From NCBI RefSeq assembly GCF_009663465.1, contig NZ_QXHU01000003.1, positions 62,001 through 126,000 on the forward strand: 64,000 nt of DNA. The letters run 5' to 3'. Of the stretch, positions 17,112 to 25,047 are shown one piece after another. This stretch comes from Riemerella anatipestifer (lineage in GTDB: Bacteria; Bacteroidota; Bacteroidia; Flavobacteriales; Weeksellaceae). The notes below the pieces were generated by a model. The model did no database searches. It was not told the DNA's origin and saw only the letters and a program-made list of their open reading frames with translations. Position numbers and translations under genes: made by a program. How positions within the stretch are numbered: the stretch's first letter is position 1; the number at the start of each line of letters is the position of its first letter.

Positions 17112-18701
17112 CTATTTACTAAACTCACTAATAAAATGTAGCTTCACATTAGGAAACTTCTCTTGCGTCATTGTAATTGTAAATGAAGAATCTGCTAAGA
17201 AAACCAACTGATTGTATTTATCTCTAGCTAAAAAGCGTTGTTTTAGCCTTGCAAATTCTTGGAACTCCGCCGACTTCTCATCAGCCTCAACCCAACACGC
17301 CTTATGAATGCCTATGGGCTCATAAGAACACTTAGCTCCATACTCGTGTTCTAATCGATATTGGATAACTTCATACTGTAACGCTCCTACTGTACCTATA
17401 ATTTTTCTTCCGTTCATTTCCAAAGTAAATAGCTGTGCCACACCTTCGTCCATCAGTTGATCTATACCTTTAGCCAGCTGTTTTGCTTTAAGAGGGTCGT
17501 TATTATTTATATATCGGAAATGTTCCGGAGAGAAGCTCGGTATGCCTCTAAAGTTAAGTTTTTCTCCAGCCGTTAAAGTATCTCCAATACGGAAGTTACC
17601 CGTATCGTGTAAACCTACAATATCTCCTGGATAGCTCTCGTCTACCACTTCTTTTTTATCCGCAAAGAAGGCATTAGGAGAAGAAAACTTCATCTTTTTA
17701 TTTTCTCTTACCAAAAGATAATTTTCATTTCTTTTAAAAGTACCCGAAACAATCTTCACGAAAGCCAAACGGTCTCTGTGCTTAGGGTCCATATTTGCAT
17801 GGATTTTAAATACAAACCCTGTAAAGTTTTCCTCCTCTGGTTTTACCACTCTTACATCAGATTCTTTAGGCTGAGGCATTGGAGCTATATCTATAAAGGC
17901 ATCAAGAAGTTCTCTTACCCCAAAATTATTAAGTGCAGAACCAAAAAATACAGGCTGCTGCTCTCCTTTCATATAAAGCTCTCTATCAAATTCAGGATAA
18001 ACAGACTCTATAAGTTCCAACTCTTCTCTTAAGGTTTCTGCTGCTTTTGCGCCTATCGCATCGTCTATTGCTTTATCTTGAATATCATCGAAAGTAATGC
18101 TCTCGCCTACTTTTTGTTTCTTTTCCTCTAAAAACAGTTGGATATTTTTCTCCCAAATATTATAAATCCCTTGGAACTGAGCTCCCATACCTATTGGCAA
18201 AGAAAGAGGCACTACACTAAGTCCTAGCTTCTGCTCAACCTCATCTAGCAAATCAAAGGCATCTTTACCTTCTCTATCCAATTTATTGATGAACACTAGC
18301 ATTGGGATATTTCTCATACGGCACACCTGAACCAGTTTCTCCGTCTGCTCCTCCACCCCTTTAGCTACATCTATCACAACGATTACAGAATCTACCGCTG
18401 TAAGAGTTCTATAAGTATCCTCAGCAAAATCTTTATGCGCAGGCGTATCTAGTATGTTTATTTTATGATTCCTATATTCAAATGCTAGTACCGAAGTCGC
18501 TACCGATATACCTCTCTGGCGTTCTATTTCCATAAAATCCGAAGTAGCTCCTTTCTTTATTTTGTTTGATTTTACGGCTCCAGCTTCTTGTATCGCCCCT
18601 CCAAATAAAAGTAGTTTCTCGGTAAGTGTGGTTTTACCAGCATCAGGGTGAGAGATAATCCCGAAGGTTTTTCTTTTTGCAATTTCTTTTTCTAAAGACA
18701 T
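17112..18701 (-). CDS. prfC: Peptide chain release factor 3
   Basis: 529 aa, full length for RF3. GTPase domain with G1 SHPDAGKTTLTEKL (about residues 17-30), G3 DTPAHKDF and G4 NKLDRE; then domains II and III. RF3 recycles RF1/RF2 from the ribosome after peptide release. It is told from EF-G by length, by the IQEAGAVKSNK stretch after G1 and by the C-terminal domain. Single gene, 67 bp downstream of the ion-channel gene on the same strand. Confidence 0.95.
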   Translation of the reverse strand: MSLEKEIAKRKTFGIISHPDAGKTTLTEKLLLFGGAIQEAGAVKSNKIKKGATSDFMEIERQRGISVATSVLAFEYRNHKINILDTPAHKDFAEDTYRTLTAVDSVIVVIDVAKGVEEQTEKLVQVCRMRNIPMLVFINKLDREGKDAFDLLDEVEQKLGLSVVPLSLPIGMGAQFQGIYNIWEKNIQLFLEEKKQKVGESITFDDIQDKAIDDAIGAKAAETLREELELIESVYPEFDRELYMKGEQQPVFFGSALNNFGVRELLDAFIDIAPMPQPKESDVRVVKPEEENFTGFVFKIHANMDPKHRDRLAFVKIVSGTFKRNENYLLVRENKKMKFSSPNAFFADKKEVVDESYPGDIVGLHDTGNFRIGDTLTAGEKLNFRGIPSFSPEHFRYINNNDPLKAKQLAKGIDQLMDEGVAQLFTLEMNGRKIIGTVGALQYEVIQYRLEHEYGAKCSYEPIGIHKACWVEADEKSAEFQEFARLKQRFLARDKYNQLVFLADSSFTITMTQEKFPNVKLHFISEFSK

Positions 18702-18769
18702 TAGTAAACTGTTTTTTGAGACTGCAAAAATCGGTATAATTTTTCGATTAGAAAAACGCCTCTCTCAAT

Positions 18770-19612
18770 TTAGTCTTTTAATCTTTCTCCGCAGATTTTA
18801 CAATATCTGGCATCATCATCATTATTAGAGTTGCCACAGCGTTCGCAATCGTTATTCTTTCTGGTTCGTAATTTCATTTCGGAAGTTACAATTCCTGTAG
18901 GAACCGCTATAATGCTATAACCACAAAGCATCAAAATAACCGATAAAAACTTGCCTAAAGGAGTTACAGGCGATATATCCCCATAGCCTACCGTGGTCAA
19001 TGTAACCACCGCCCAATAGATACAAGTAGGAATATCCACAAAACCGTTTTCGCCTCCTTCTATCACATACATTACAGAGCCCAACAATACCACTATAATG
19101 ATAATGAATAGCATAAATATGTATATCTTACGAGAACTTTTCCTAAGTGCTTGTACAATGTATTGTCCGTCGTGCATATAATCCATCAAATTAAGTACTC
19201 TGAAAACCCTTAACATTCTTAGCAGTCGGATAATCATAAAGAACTTAGTCTGTGGAAAAAACAAACTCAAAAAGAATGGTATTATCGATAAAAAGTCAAT
19301 AATACCCATAAAACTGAAAATGTAATCCTTTTTATTTCTTACAATTACAATTCTCAAGATATATTCTATCGTAAAGAAGATAGAAATTGTCCATTCTATA
19401 GCTAGAAGAAGATAATGATATTCCTTTTCTACTGGTCTTAAACTTTCCGAAACAACAGTAAGTGTACTGATTAGAATAAGGACAAGAAGTACAATATCAA
19501 AAAGTTTCCCCAATGGCGTATCTGCACCATAAATAATACGAAATAGCTCTTTCTTCCAACCTTTTTCTGGAACGAGATTATGCTCTTTTTTTATTCTGAC
19601 TCTATGTATCAT
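18770..19612 (-). CDS. Voltage-gated potassium channel with C-terminal zinc ribbon
   Basis: 280 aa. Six-helix Kv architecture: S1-S3 hydrophobic, an S4 with regularly spaced Arg (RLLRMLRVFRVLNL, about residues 125-140), pore loop with selectivity filter TTVGYGD, then S6. After S6 comes a short cytoplasmic tail ending in C-x2-C ... C-x2-C (Cys256, 259, 271, 274), a zinc-ribbon. The tail replaces the usual cyclic-nucleotide or RCK domain. It should conduct K+ across the inner membrane. Divergent from the Nif3-like gene. Confidence 0.88.
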   Translation of the reverse strand: MIHRVRIKKEHNLVPEKGWKKELFRIIYGADTPLGKLFDIVLLVLILISTLTVVSESLRPVEKEYHYLLLAIEWTISIFFTIEYILRIVIVRNKKDYIFSFMGIIDFLSIIPFFLSLFFPQTKFFMIIRLLRMLRVFRVLNLMDYMHDGQYIVQALRKSSRKIYIFMLFIIIIVVLLGSVMYVIEGGENGFVDIPTCIYWAVVTLTTVGYGDISPVTPLGKFLSVILMLCGYSIIAVPTGIVTSEMKLRTRKNNDCERCGNSNNDDDARYCKICGERLKD

Positions 19613-19679
19613 AGCCGCTGCGAAAATAACAAATAAATAATAAATTCTTATTTTCGTGGAAAAATAATTCAGTTTTTAA

Positions 19680-20777
19680 ATGAAAATAAAAGAACTAGTA
19701 GCAGAACTCAATCGCCTCATTCCCTTTGCACAAGCAGAAAATTTTGACAATGTAGGTCTTCTTTGTGGAAACCCAGAAAGGGAAGTTACAGGCGTTCTTA
19801 TATCTCACGATACACTAGAACACATTGTAGATGAAGCCATTGAGAAAAACACCAATGTTATTCTATCATTTCACCCCATTATATTCTCTGGCTTAAAAAG
19901 TATTACAGGCAAAAACTATGTGGAAAGAAGTGTGATGAAAGCCCTAGAAAACAAAATTGCCATTATTGCCATACACACCGCTCTGGATAACGATTTTATG
20001 GGCGTTAATCATAGGATTGGAAAAGAATTAGGATTAAAAAACCTTAAAATTCTAATGCCTAAAAATAATGATTTACAACAACTTTCTGTATATGTACCTA
20101 AAGACTACGAAGAAAAAGTAAAAGATGCTCTATTCTCGGCTGGAGCAGGAAGTATTGGCTTTTATAACGAATGTAGTTTTAATATCAAAGGAATAGGCAC
20201 TTTTAAACCCCAAGAAGGCTCTCAACCATTTATAGGACAGCAAGGCACAAGGGAAAGCGTAGAGGAAACTTTAATCTCCGTTATTTTTGAAAAGTATAAA
20301 AAGAACACCATCATTGCAGCAATGAAAGCCGCTCACCCATACGAAGAGGTGGCTTACCAAATTTACAATCTTGAAAACGAAAATCAATATCTAGGCTTAG
20401 GTCAATATGGTGAGTTTGAAACCGAAATCTCCGAAGAAGCCTTTTTAAATTTAGTAAAGAAAACTTTTGGATTACAAGTCATTAGACATAGCCAAAAACT
20501 CAATAAACCTATCCGAAAAGTAGCAATGCTAGGCGGAAGCGGTGCTGATGGTATTAAAGCCGCACTTGCCAATAAATGTGATGCTTATCTAACAGCCGAC
20601 CTCAAATACCACGACTTTTTTCAAGCGGAAAACCAATTATTGTTATGTGATATAGGACACTTTGAGTCTGAACAATTTATCATACAACAATTATTTGAAC
20701 TTTTATCAGAAAATTTTACTAAATTTGCAACCTTGAAAACTACTCAAAGTACTAACCCTGTAAATTACTTTATATAA
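19680..20777 (+). CDS. Nif3-like dinuclear metal-centre hexameric protein
   Basis: 365 aa, the long form with an inserted PII-like (CutA-like) domain in the middle (about residues 125-225). Metal-site motifs: LLCGNPEREVTGVLI, SFHPIIFSG, HTALDN near the N-terminus and TADLKYHDFF, DIGHFESE near the C-terminus. Nif3/DUF34 proteins form hexameric toroids with a dinuclear metal site; a GTP cyclohydrolase or metal-insertion role has been suggested for relatives but is not settled. The stop is followed after 4 nt by the coiled-coil partner gene. Confidence 0.92.
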   Translation: MKIKELVAELNRLIPFAQAENFDNVGLLCGNPEREVTGVLISHDTLEHIVDEAIEKNTNVILSFHPIIFSGLKSITGKNYVERSVMKALENKIAIIAIHTALDNDFMGVNHRIGKELGLKNLKILMPKNNDLQQLSVYVPKDYEEKVKDALFSAGAGSIGFYNECSFNIKGIGTFKPQEGSQPFIGQQGTRESVEETLISVIFEKYKKNTIIAAMKAAHPYEEVAYQIYNLENENQYLGLGQYGEFETEISEEAFLNLVKKTFGLQVIRHSQKLNKPIRKVAMLGGSGADGIKAALANKCDAYLTADLKYHDFFQAENQLLLCDIGHFESEQFIIQQLFELLSENFTKFATLKTTQSTNPVNYFI

Positions 20778-20781
20778 AGAT

Positions 20782-21561
20782 ATGGCTAAGAAAACAAACG
20801 ACATTTCTGTAGAAGAGAAACTAAGAGCATTGTATGATTTACAATTTATAGACTCTCGTTTAGACGAAATTAGAAATACAAGAGGTGAACTTCCTATTGA
20901 AGTAGAAGATTTGGAGATAGAAATAGAAGGTTTAGGAAAAAGAGCCGAGAAGTTTGCTACCGAAATCAAAGAGCAGGAAGTTGAAATAAAAAATAAAAAA
21001 GAACTCATCTCTCACGCACAAGGGCTTATAGAGAAATATAAATCTCAACAAGACAATGTGAGAAACAACAAAGAGTTTGAAGCTCTGGCTAAAGAAATAG
21101 AATACCAAGAACTAGAAATCCAATTAGCAGAGAAGAAGATTAAAGAGTTTGGTGCTAAAAAAGACCACAAAACAGAAGCTTTAAACAATCTAGAAGCTAA
21201 GATTGAAGAGTTACAAAGCCACCTTACTTTCAAAAAGAACGAACTAGAAAGCCTCATCGCAGAAACTCAAAAAGAAGAAGAGTTTTTACTAGAAAAATCT
21301 CAAGAGTTCGCAGATAAGATAGACCAAAGACTTCTAGCGTCTTACCAAAGAATTAGAAAAGGGTCTTCTAACGGTCTTGCAGTAGTAGGTATAGAGAGAG
21401 GAGCTCCTAAGGGGTCTTACTTTACTATCCCACCACAGAAGCAGATGGAAATTGCCCAAAGAAAAAAGATTATTATAGACGAGCATTCCGGTAAAATCTT
21501 AGTAGATGACGATTTGGTGATTGAGGAAACAGAAAAAATGAAGGAAATAATCAAATTCTAA
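20782..21561 (+). CDS. Coiled-coil protein of the zinc-ribbon (zf-RING_7) family that has lost its cysteines
   Basis: 259 aa. Residues ~10-175 are a long coiled coil (heptads rich in E, K, L). The C-terminal ~65 residues correspond to the zf-RING_7/CT398-type ribbon (NGLAVVGIERGAPKGSYFTI, then KKIIIDEHSGKILVDDD), but none of the four expected cysteines is present; the protein has no cysteine at all. The gene follows the Nif3-like gene by 4 nt, a pairing that is widely conserved, so the two products may work together. Cytoplasmic. Confidence 0.85.
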   Translation: MAKKTNDISVEEKLRALYDLQFIDSRLDEIRNTRGELPIEVEDLEIEIEGLGKRAEKFATEIKEQEVEIKNKKELISHAQGLIEKYKSQQDNVRNNKEFEALAKEIEYQELEIQLAEKKIKEFGAKKDHKTEALNNLEAKIEELQSHLTFKKNELESLIAETQKEEEFLLEKSQEFADKIDQRLLASYQRIRKGSSNGLAVVGIERGAPKGSYFTIPPQKQMEIAQRKKIIIDEHSGKILVDDDLVIEETEKMKEIIKF

Positions 21562-21576
21562 GAAAATAAATCTTAT

Positions 21577-21606
21577 CTATCCGCTCTTTTAGGGCGGATT
21601 TTTTTA
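21577..21606 (+). terminator. Intrinsic terminator of the Nif3 operon
   Basis: ATCCGC (21579-21584) with GCGGAT (21594-21599), followed by a T run. Confidence 0.75.
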
Positions 21607-21612
21607 TTTTTG
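21605..21612 (+). promoter_or_regulatory. -7 element upstream of the S9 peptidase gene
   Basis: TATTTTTG overlaps the terminator's T run, 29 nt before the ATG; no matching TTG at the -33 position. Confidence 0.4.
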
Positions 21613-21641
21613 GGCTTTACTTAACCTATAATGCTTAATTT

Positions 21642-23648
21642 ATGATAAACTTAAAACAAAAAATGCTGGCTGTGGCGACCAGTCTCCCGATGCTCATCAG
21701 TGCTCAAAATCTTATGACCCCAGAGAAATTGTGGACGCTTAAAAGAATGAGCGTTCAGGTAGTTGCACCAGACCGATCGGGGTTAATCTATAAAGTGGGA
21801 CAAACCGACTTAGAAACAGAAAAAACCAATTCCGAAAACTACTTTCTCAATTTAAAAAACAATCTTTCGTCTAAAGTTAATTTTAGCGGAAAAAGCATCT
21901 TCCAATGGGATAAGAATGGCATCTATGCCACGGAAGGTAAGCAGATATTCCTTTCAAAAGACCAAGGTAAAACGTGGAGTTCGTTCTATACTCTACCTGA
22001 TGATGCCGATAATGTTATCATCTCTCCCAACGGAAAAAAGATAGCTTACAGCAAAGAAGTGCTTGTAGAAAAGGTGCTTGGCAAAGAAAAATATAACGAT
22101 GTGCCTAATACAACGGCTCATATCTATTCCGACCTTAACCACCGCCATTGGGATTACTTTAACCAAGGAAGATACAACCATATTTTTGTGATAGATTTGG
22201 ACAAAAACAGCTCTCCTAAAGACTTACTAGAAAGTAAAAAGTGGGACAGTCCGCAAAGACCTTTTGGTGGAGCAGAAGATTTTGTATTCAGCCCTGATTC
22301 CTCTCAATTATTATTTGTAATGAAGCCTTTGGAAGGAGCGGAATATGCCAAATCTACCAATACAGATATTTTCTCTTATCATTTTGATAGCGAAACTATA
22401 AAGAACCTTACTGAAGCCAACAAAGGCTATGATATGAGCCCTAAGTTCAGCCCTGATGGCAATTATCTTACTTGGTTAAGTATGGCAAGGGACGGCTACG
22501 AGGCGGATAAAAACGACCTCAAAATTATGGACTGGAAAACAGGAACCATCACCAACCTTACCAAAGATTGGGACGAGTCTGTTACTGGAGATTTCTTTTG
22601 GAGCCAAAACAATCAGTTGGTTTACTTTACCGCAGCTTACAGAGGTACCAAACAGCTTTTTAGCATCAGTCCTAAATCTAAAAAGGTAACCAAAATTACC
22701 GAAGGAATTTTTGATGTAAACGACATTATCACAGAAACCAAAAACCAACTTTTAGTTACTAGAACAGACATCAACCACAACGCCGACTTATTCTCCGTAA
22801 ACACCAAAAACGGAGCGATGAAGCAAGTTACCGAAGTTAATAAAGAGATGTACCAAAACATCGCCACTTCTAAATCTGAGCTTAGAATGGTAAAAACTTC
22901 GGACGGCAAAGAGATGGGCGTATGGTTCCACTATCCACCTAACTTCGACCCTAACAAAAAATATCCTGCACTACTCTATTGTCAGGGAGGTCCGCAGTCT
23001 GCATTAACGCAATATTTCTCGCTTAGATGGAACTTTGCACTAATGACGGCTAACGGCTATATCGTTATCGCTCCTAACAGAAGAGGTATGCAAGGCTGGG
23101 GCATAGAATGGAACGAAGCCATTTCTAAAGACTGGGGCGGACAGCCTATGAGAGATTATCTTTCTGCTACAGATTACGCTAAAACACTTCCGTTTGTAGA
23201 TGGGGACAGGATAGCTGCCGTAGGGGCTAGTTATGGTGGTTACAGTGTATTGATGCTGGCAGGCATACACCAAAACAGATTTAAGACCTTTATTTCTCAC
23301 AACGGTCTATTTGATATGAAATCGTGGTATCTTAATACCGAGGAGCTTTGGTTTGCGAACTGGGATTTGGGTGGTTCTCCTTACGACAACCCTCTACCAA
23401 GAGCTTATACAGAGTTTAATCCGAGTAACTATGTCCAAAATTGGAACAAGCCTATGATGATTATACAAGGGCACAAAGATTACCGAGTGCCTTATGAGCA
23501 AGGACAAGGCGCCTTCCAAGCGGCAAGACTAAAAGGACTAAAAGCCAAACTACTCTACTACCCTAACGAAAACCATTGGGTACTAAAACCTCACAACGGT
23601 TTGGTATGGCAAAGAGAGTTCTTTGATTGGTTAAAAGAAACGCTTTAG
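21642..23648 (+). CDS. Secreted S9 family prolyl oligopeptidase-like peptidase
   Basis: 668 aa. Signal peptide (MINLKQKMLAVATSLPMLISAQ). A seven-bladed beta-propeller of WD/TolB type (about residues 25-420; repeats such as FSPDSSQLLFVMKP and FSPDGNYLTWLSM) is followed by an alpha/beta hydrolase with catalytic Ser530 (GASYGGYS), Asp613 (HKDYRVPYEQG) and His645 (NENHWVL). It would cleave oligopeptides in the periplasm or outside the cell; close relatives are dipeptidyl- and acylaminoacyl-peptidases. Flanked by its own terminator. Confidence 0.93.
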   Translation: MINLKQKMLAVATSLPMLISAQNLMTPEKLWTLKRMSVQVVAPDRSGLIYKVGQTDLETEKTNSENYFLNLKNNLSSKVNFSGKSIFQWDKNGIYATEGKQIFLSKDQGKTWSSFYTLPDDADNVIISPNGKKIAYSKEVLVEKVLGKEKYNDVPNTTAHIYSDLNHRHWDYFNQGRYNHIFVIDLDKNSSPKDLLESKKWDSPQRPFGGAEDFVFSPDSSQLLFVMKPLEGAEYAKSTNTDIFSYHFDSETIKNLTEANKGYDMSPKFSPDGNYLTWLSMARDGYEADKNDLKIMDWKTGTITNLTKDWDESVTGDFFWSQNNQLVYFTAAYRGTKQLFSISPKSKKVTKITEGIFDVNDIITETKNQLLVTRTDINHNADLFSVNTKNGAMKQVTEVNKEMYQNIATSKSELRMVKTSDGKEMGVWFHYPPNFDPNKKYPALLYCQGGPQSALTQYFSLRWNFALMTANGYIVIAPNRRGMQGWGIEWNEAISKDWGGQPMRDYLSATDYAKTLPFVDGDRIAAVGASYGGYSVLMLAGIHQNRFKTFISHNGLFDMKSWYLNTEELWFANWDLGGSPYDNPLPRAYTEFNPSNYVQNWNKPMMIIQGHKDYRVPYEQGQGAFQAARLKGLKAKLLYYPNENHWVLKPHNGLVWQREFFDWLKETL

Positions 23649-23671
23649 GATACTAGCAATGGCATATAGTG

Positions 23672-23709
23672 ATAAGGATAGGTTTAGTAAGCCTATCCTT
23701 ATTTTTTTT
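23672..23709 (+). terminator. Intrinsic terminator of the S9 peptidase gene
   Basis: ATAAGGATAGG pairs with CCTATCCTTAT around TTTAGTAAG, followed by eight T. Confidence 0.85.
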
Positions 23710-23762
23710 GATTAGAAGCTATAAAACTCCCTAAAAAAATTTAAAACATTTCTATACCACTC

Positions 23763-23793
23763 TTGTGCATATCATAATAGTTTTATACATTTG
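23763..23793 (+). promoter_or_regulatory. Promoter of the fibre-like / HU operon
   Basis: TTG at 23763-23765, 20-bp spacer, TACATTTG at 23786-23793, a perfect TAnnTTTG. It lies 543 bp before the first ATG (24336), implying an exceptionally long leader; no equally good promoter is seen nearer. Confidence 0.65.
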
Positions 23794-23850
23794 CCCCAGT
23801 TTTATGACACCGTCTATCAACCACATACAAAAAAGTGAAAAAAAGTTGCA

Positions 23851-23877
23851 AAATTATTTGGTCAGTTCAAATAATTT
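23851..23877. repeat. Perfect 10-bp inverted repeat in the leader
   Basis: AAATTATTTG (23851-23860), 7-nt loop, CAAATAATTT (23868-23877). About 60 bp after the -7 element; could be an operator or an RNA hairpin. Confidence 0.7.
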
Positions 23878-23882
23878 CGTAA

Positions 23883-23900
23883 ACACACACACACACACAC
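23883..23900. repeat. (AC)9 dinucleotide tract
   Basis: Nine uninterrupted AC units in the leader, the only long dinucleotide microsatellite in the window. Such tracts can change length by slippage. Confidence 0.85.
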
Positions 23901-24187
23901 AGAATAGTTACACGCGTACGCGTATTATACTACTTTTTATCTAGATTTTTATCATCAATCATAAATAATGTTCCACCAATCTTCGTTGGGGGCTTTTGGC
24001 GTTTATTCTATTCTAATTTTAGCTTTCATCAATATTTACTAAAAGCACCATTGTTTTGTCTCATAACAGGGTCGTTCTTGTTAGGTGCTTTTAGTGTTCA
24101 GAAGGGGCGTTCTGTTCTTTCTGTTTTAGCCTTCCTCCTTGTTTTGTGTGTGTTTAGAGGGGGAAGGCGTTTTCTTATTGGTTTCAG

Positions 24188-24272
24188 GTTTAAAGTTCAA
24201 TGTTTAAGGTTCAAGTGTTTAAGGTTGAATAGGCGTACATATTCCTTAAACCTTAAACATAGAACTTTGAAC
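24188..24272. repeat. Imperfect inverted repeat of about 29 bp
   Basis: The left side (24188-24224, with internal duplications of GTTTAAGGTT) pairs with 24244-24272 (CCTTAAACCTTAAACAT...). It lies about 65 bp before the first ATG. Confidence 0.65.
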
Positions 24273-24335
24273 AACTTCAGTTCCTTAAGTCCAAAATCTA
24301 TAATCTAAATATTAACCATTTTAAAATTAAATGTT

Positions 24336-25013
24336 ATGAAAACAACAACAACCAAATTAAGTGTATTAGCCTTTTTAGGCTTAGGTCTCGTAGCCTACGG
24401 ACAGTACGATGGTAAAGTGGGTATCAATACTCCATCACCTAATGCAACATTGGAGATTCAAATATCCGATGCTAACAAAAGTGGAAGTACCAAAGAGGGG
24501 ATTTTAATCCCAAATGTAAGTGCAGACAGAGCCGAAAAGATGGGAGCAGGGCTAGAAGATGGTACTTTATTATTCATTGGTTCTGGGACAGCTAATGCTA
24601 CAGGTACTACTTCTAACTACAATGGTAAAGGGTTTTACTACTTTGATAAAACGGCTACTAAGTGGGTAAAAGTAGGAGCGGCTTCTACAACTAAAGAGTT
24701 TACCGCAAGGTTAGGACAGACGGTATCTACCGATTACGCGTGGACAAAAGAAGGAGGGGTTTCTTCTGGTAAAGAAATAGGTTTAGCCGATTTCTATGAG
24801 TTTACAGTAGATGCAGGAGCGTTAAAACTCCCTGCACCTAGTGCACATAAGGGAGCGATTATTCACTTTAAAAACTCTACGGGTGGAACACTTGTCTATA
24901 CAGGCACGGCAGGTATAGATGTACCACTAAATACTTCATCTATTACTGCAAGTTCAGCTCAAATGGTTTGGTCTAATGGAACTAACTGGTACCTTATAGG
25001 AGGTAGAAACTAA
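24336..25013 (+). CDS. Secreted fibre-like surface protein (VGINTPSPNATLEI type)
   Basis: 225 aa. Signal peptide (KLSVLAFLGLGLVAYGQ, cleavage about residue 22). The mature start DGKVGINTPSPNATLEI is a motif found at the head of many Bacteroidota surface proteins and phage-tail-like fibres. A middle part (GILIPNVSADRAEKMG..DGTLLFIG..GFYYFDKTATKWVKVG) resembles the neck of such proteins; the C-terminal half is Thr/Ser/Gly-rich beta, ending MVWSNGTNWYLIGG. No type IX sorting tail is seen. First gene of a unit with the next two genes. Exact function unknown. Confidence 0.7.
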   Translation: MKTTTTKLSVLAFLGLGLVAYGQYDGKVGINTPSPNATLEIQISDANKSGSTKEGILIPNVSADRAEKMGAGLEDGTLLFIGSGTANATGTTSNYNGKGFYYFDKTATKWVKVGAASTTKEFTARLGQTVSTDYAWTKEGGVSSGKEIGLADFYEFTVDAGALKLPAPSAHKGAIIHFKNSTGGTLVYTGTAGIDVPLNTSSITASSAQMVWSNGTNWYLIGGRN

Positions 25014-25047
25014 TTATCATTTTATTAACCTTAAAAAAATAGACAAA

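Larger units (their letters stand above)
23794..24335 (+). other. Long structured leader of the fibre-like operon
   Basis: About 540 nt without a convincing gene. In order it has a perfect 10-bp hairpin (23851-23877), an (AC)9 tract (23883-23900), the 12-bp palindrome ACGCGTACGCGT (23912-23923), a 24-codon ATG frame at 23968-24042 (MFHQSSLGAFGVYS...), a TTG-started frame whose product (GAFSVQK...SVLAFLL) resembles it, and an imperfect long inverted repeat (24188-24272). The role is inferred: regulation of the genes that follow. Confidence 0.5.

Noticed and set aside
24051-24308. 85-codon TTG-started frame
   Set aside because: Non-ATG start, composition follows the inverted repeat, and it lies within the leader.
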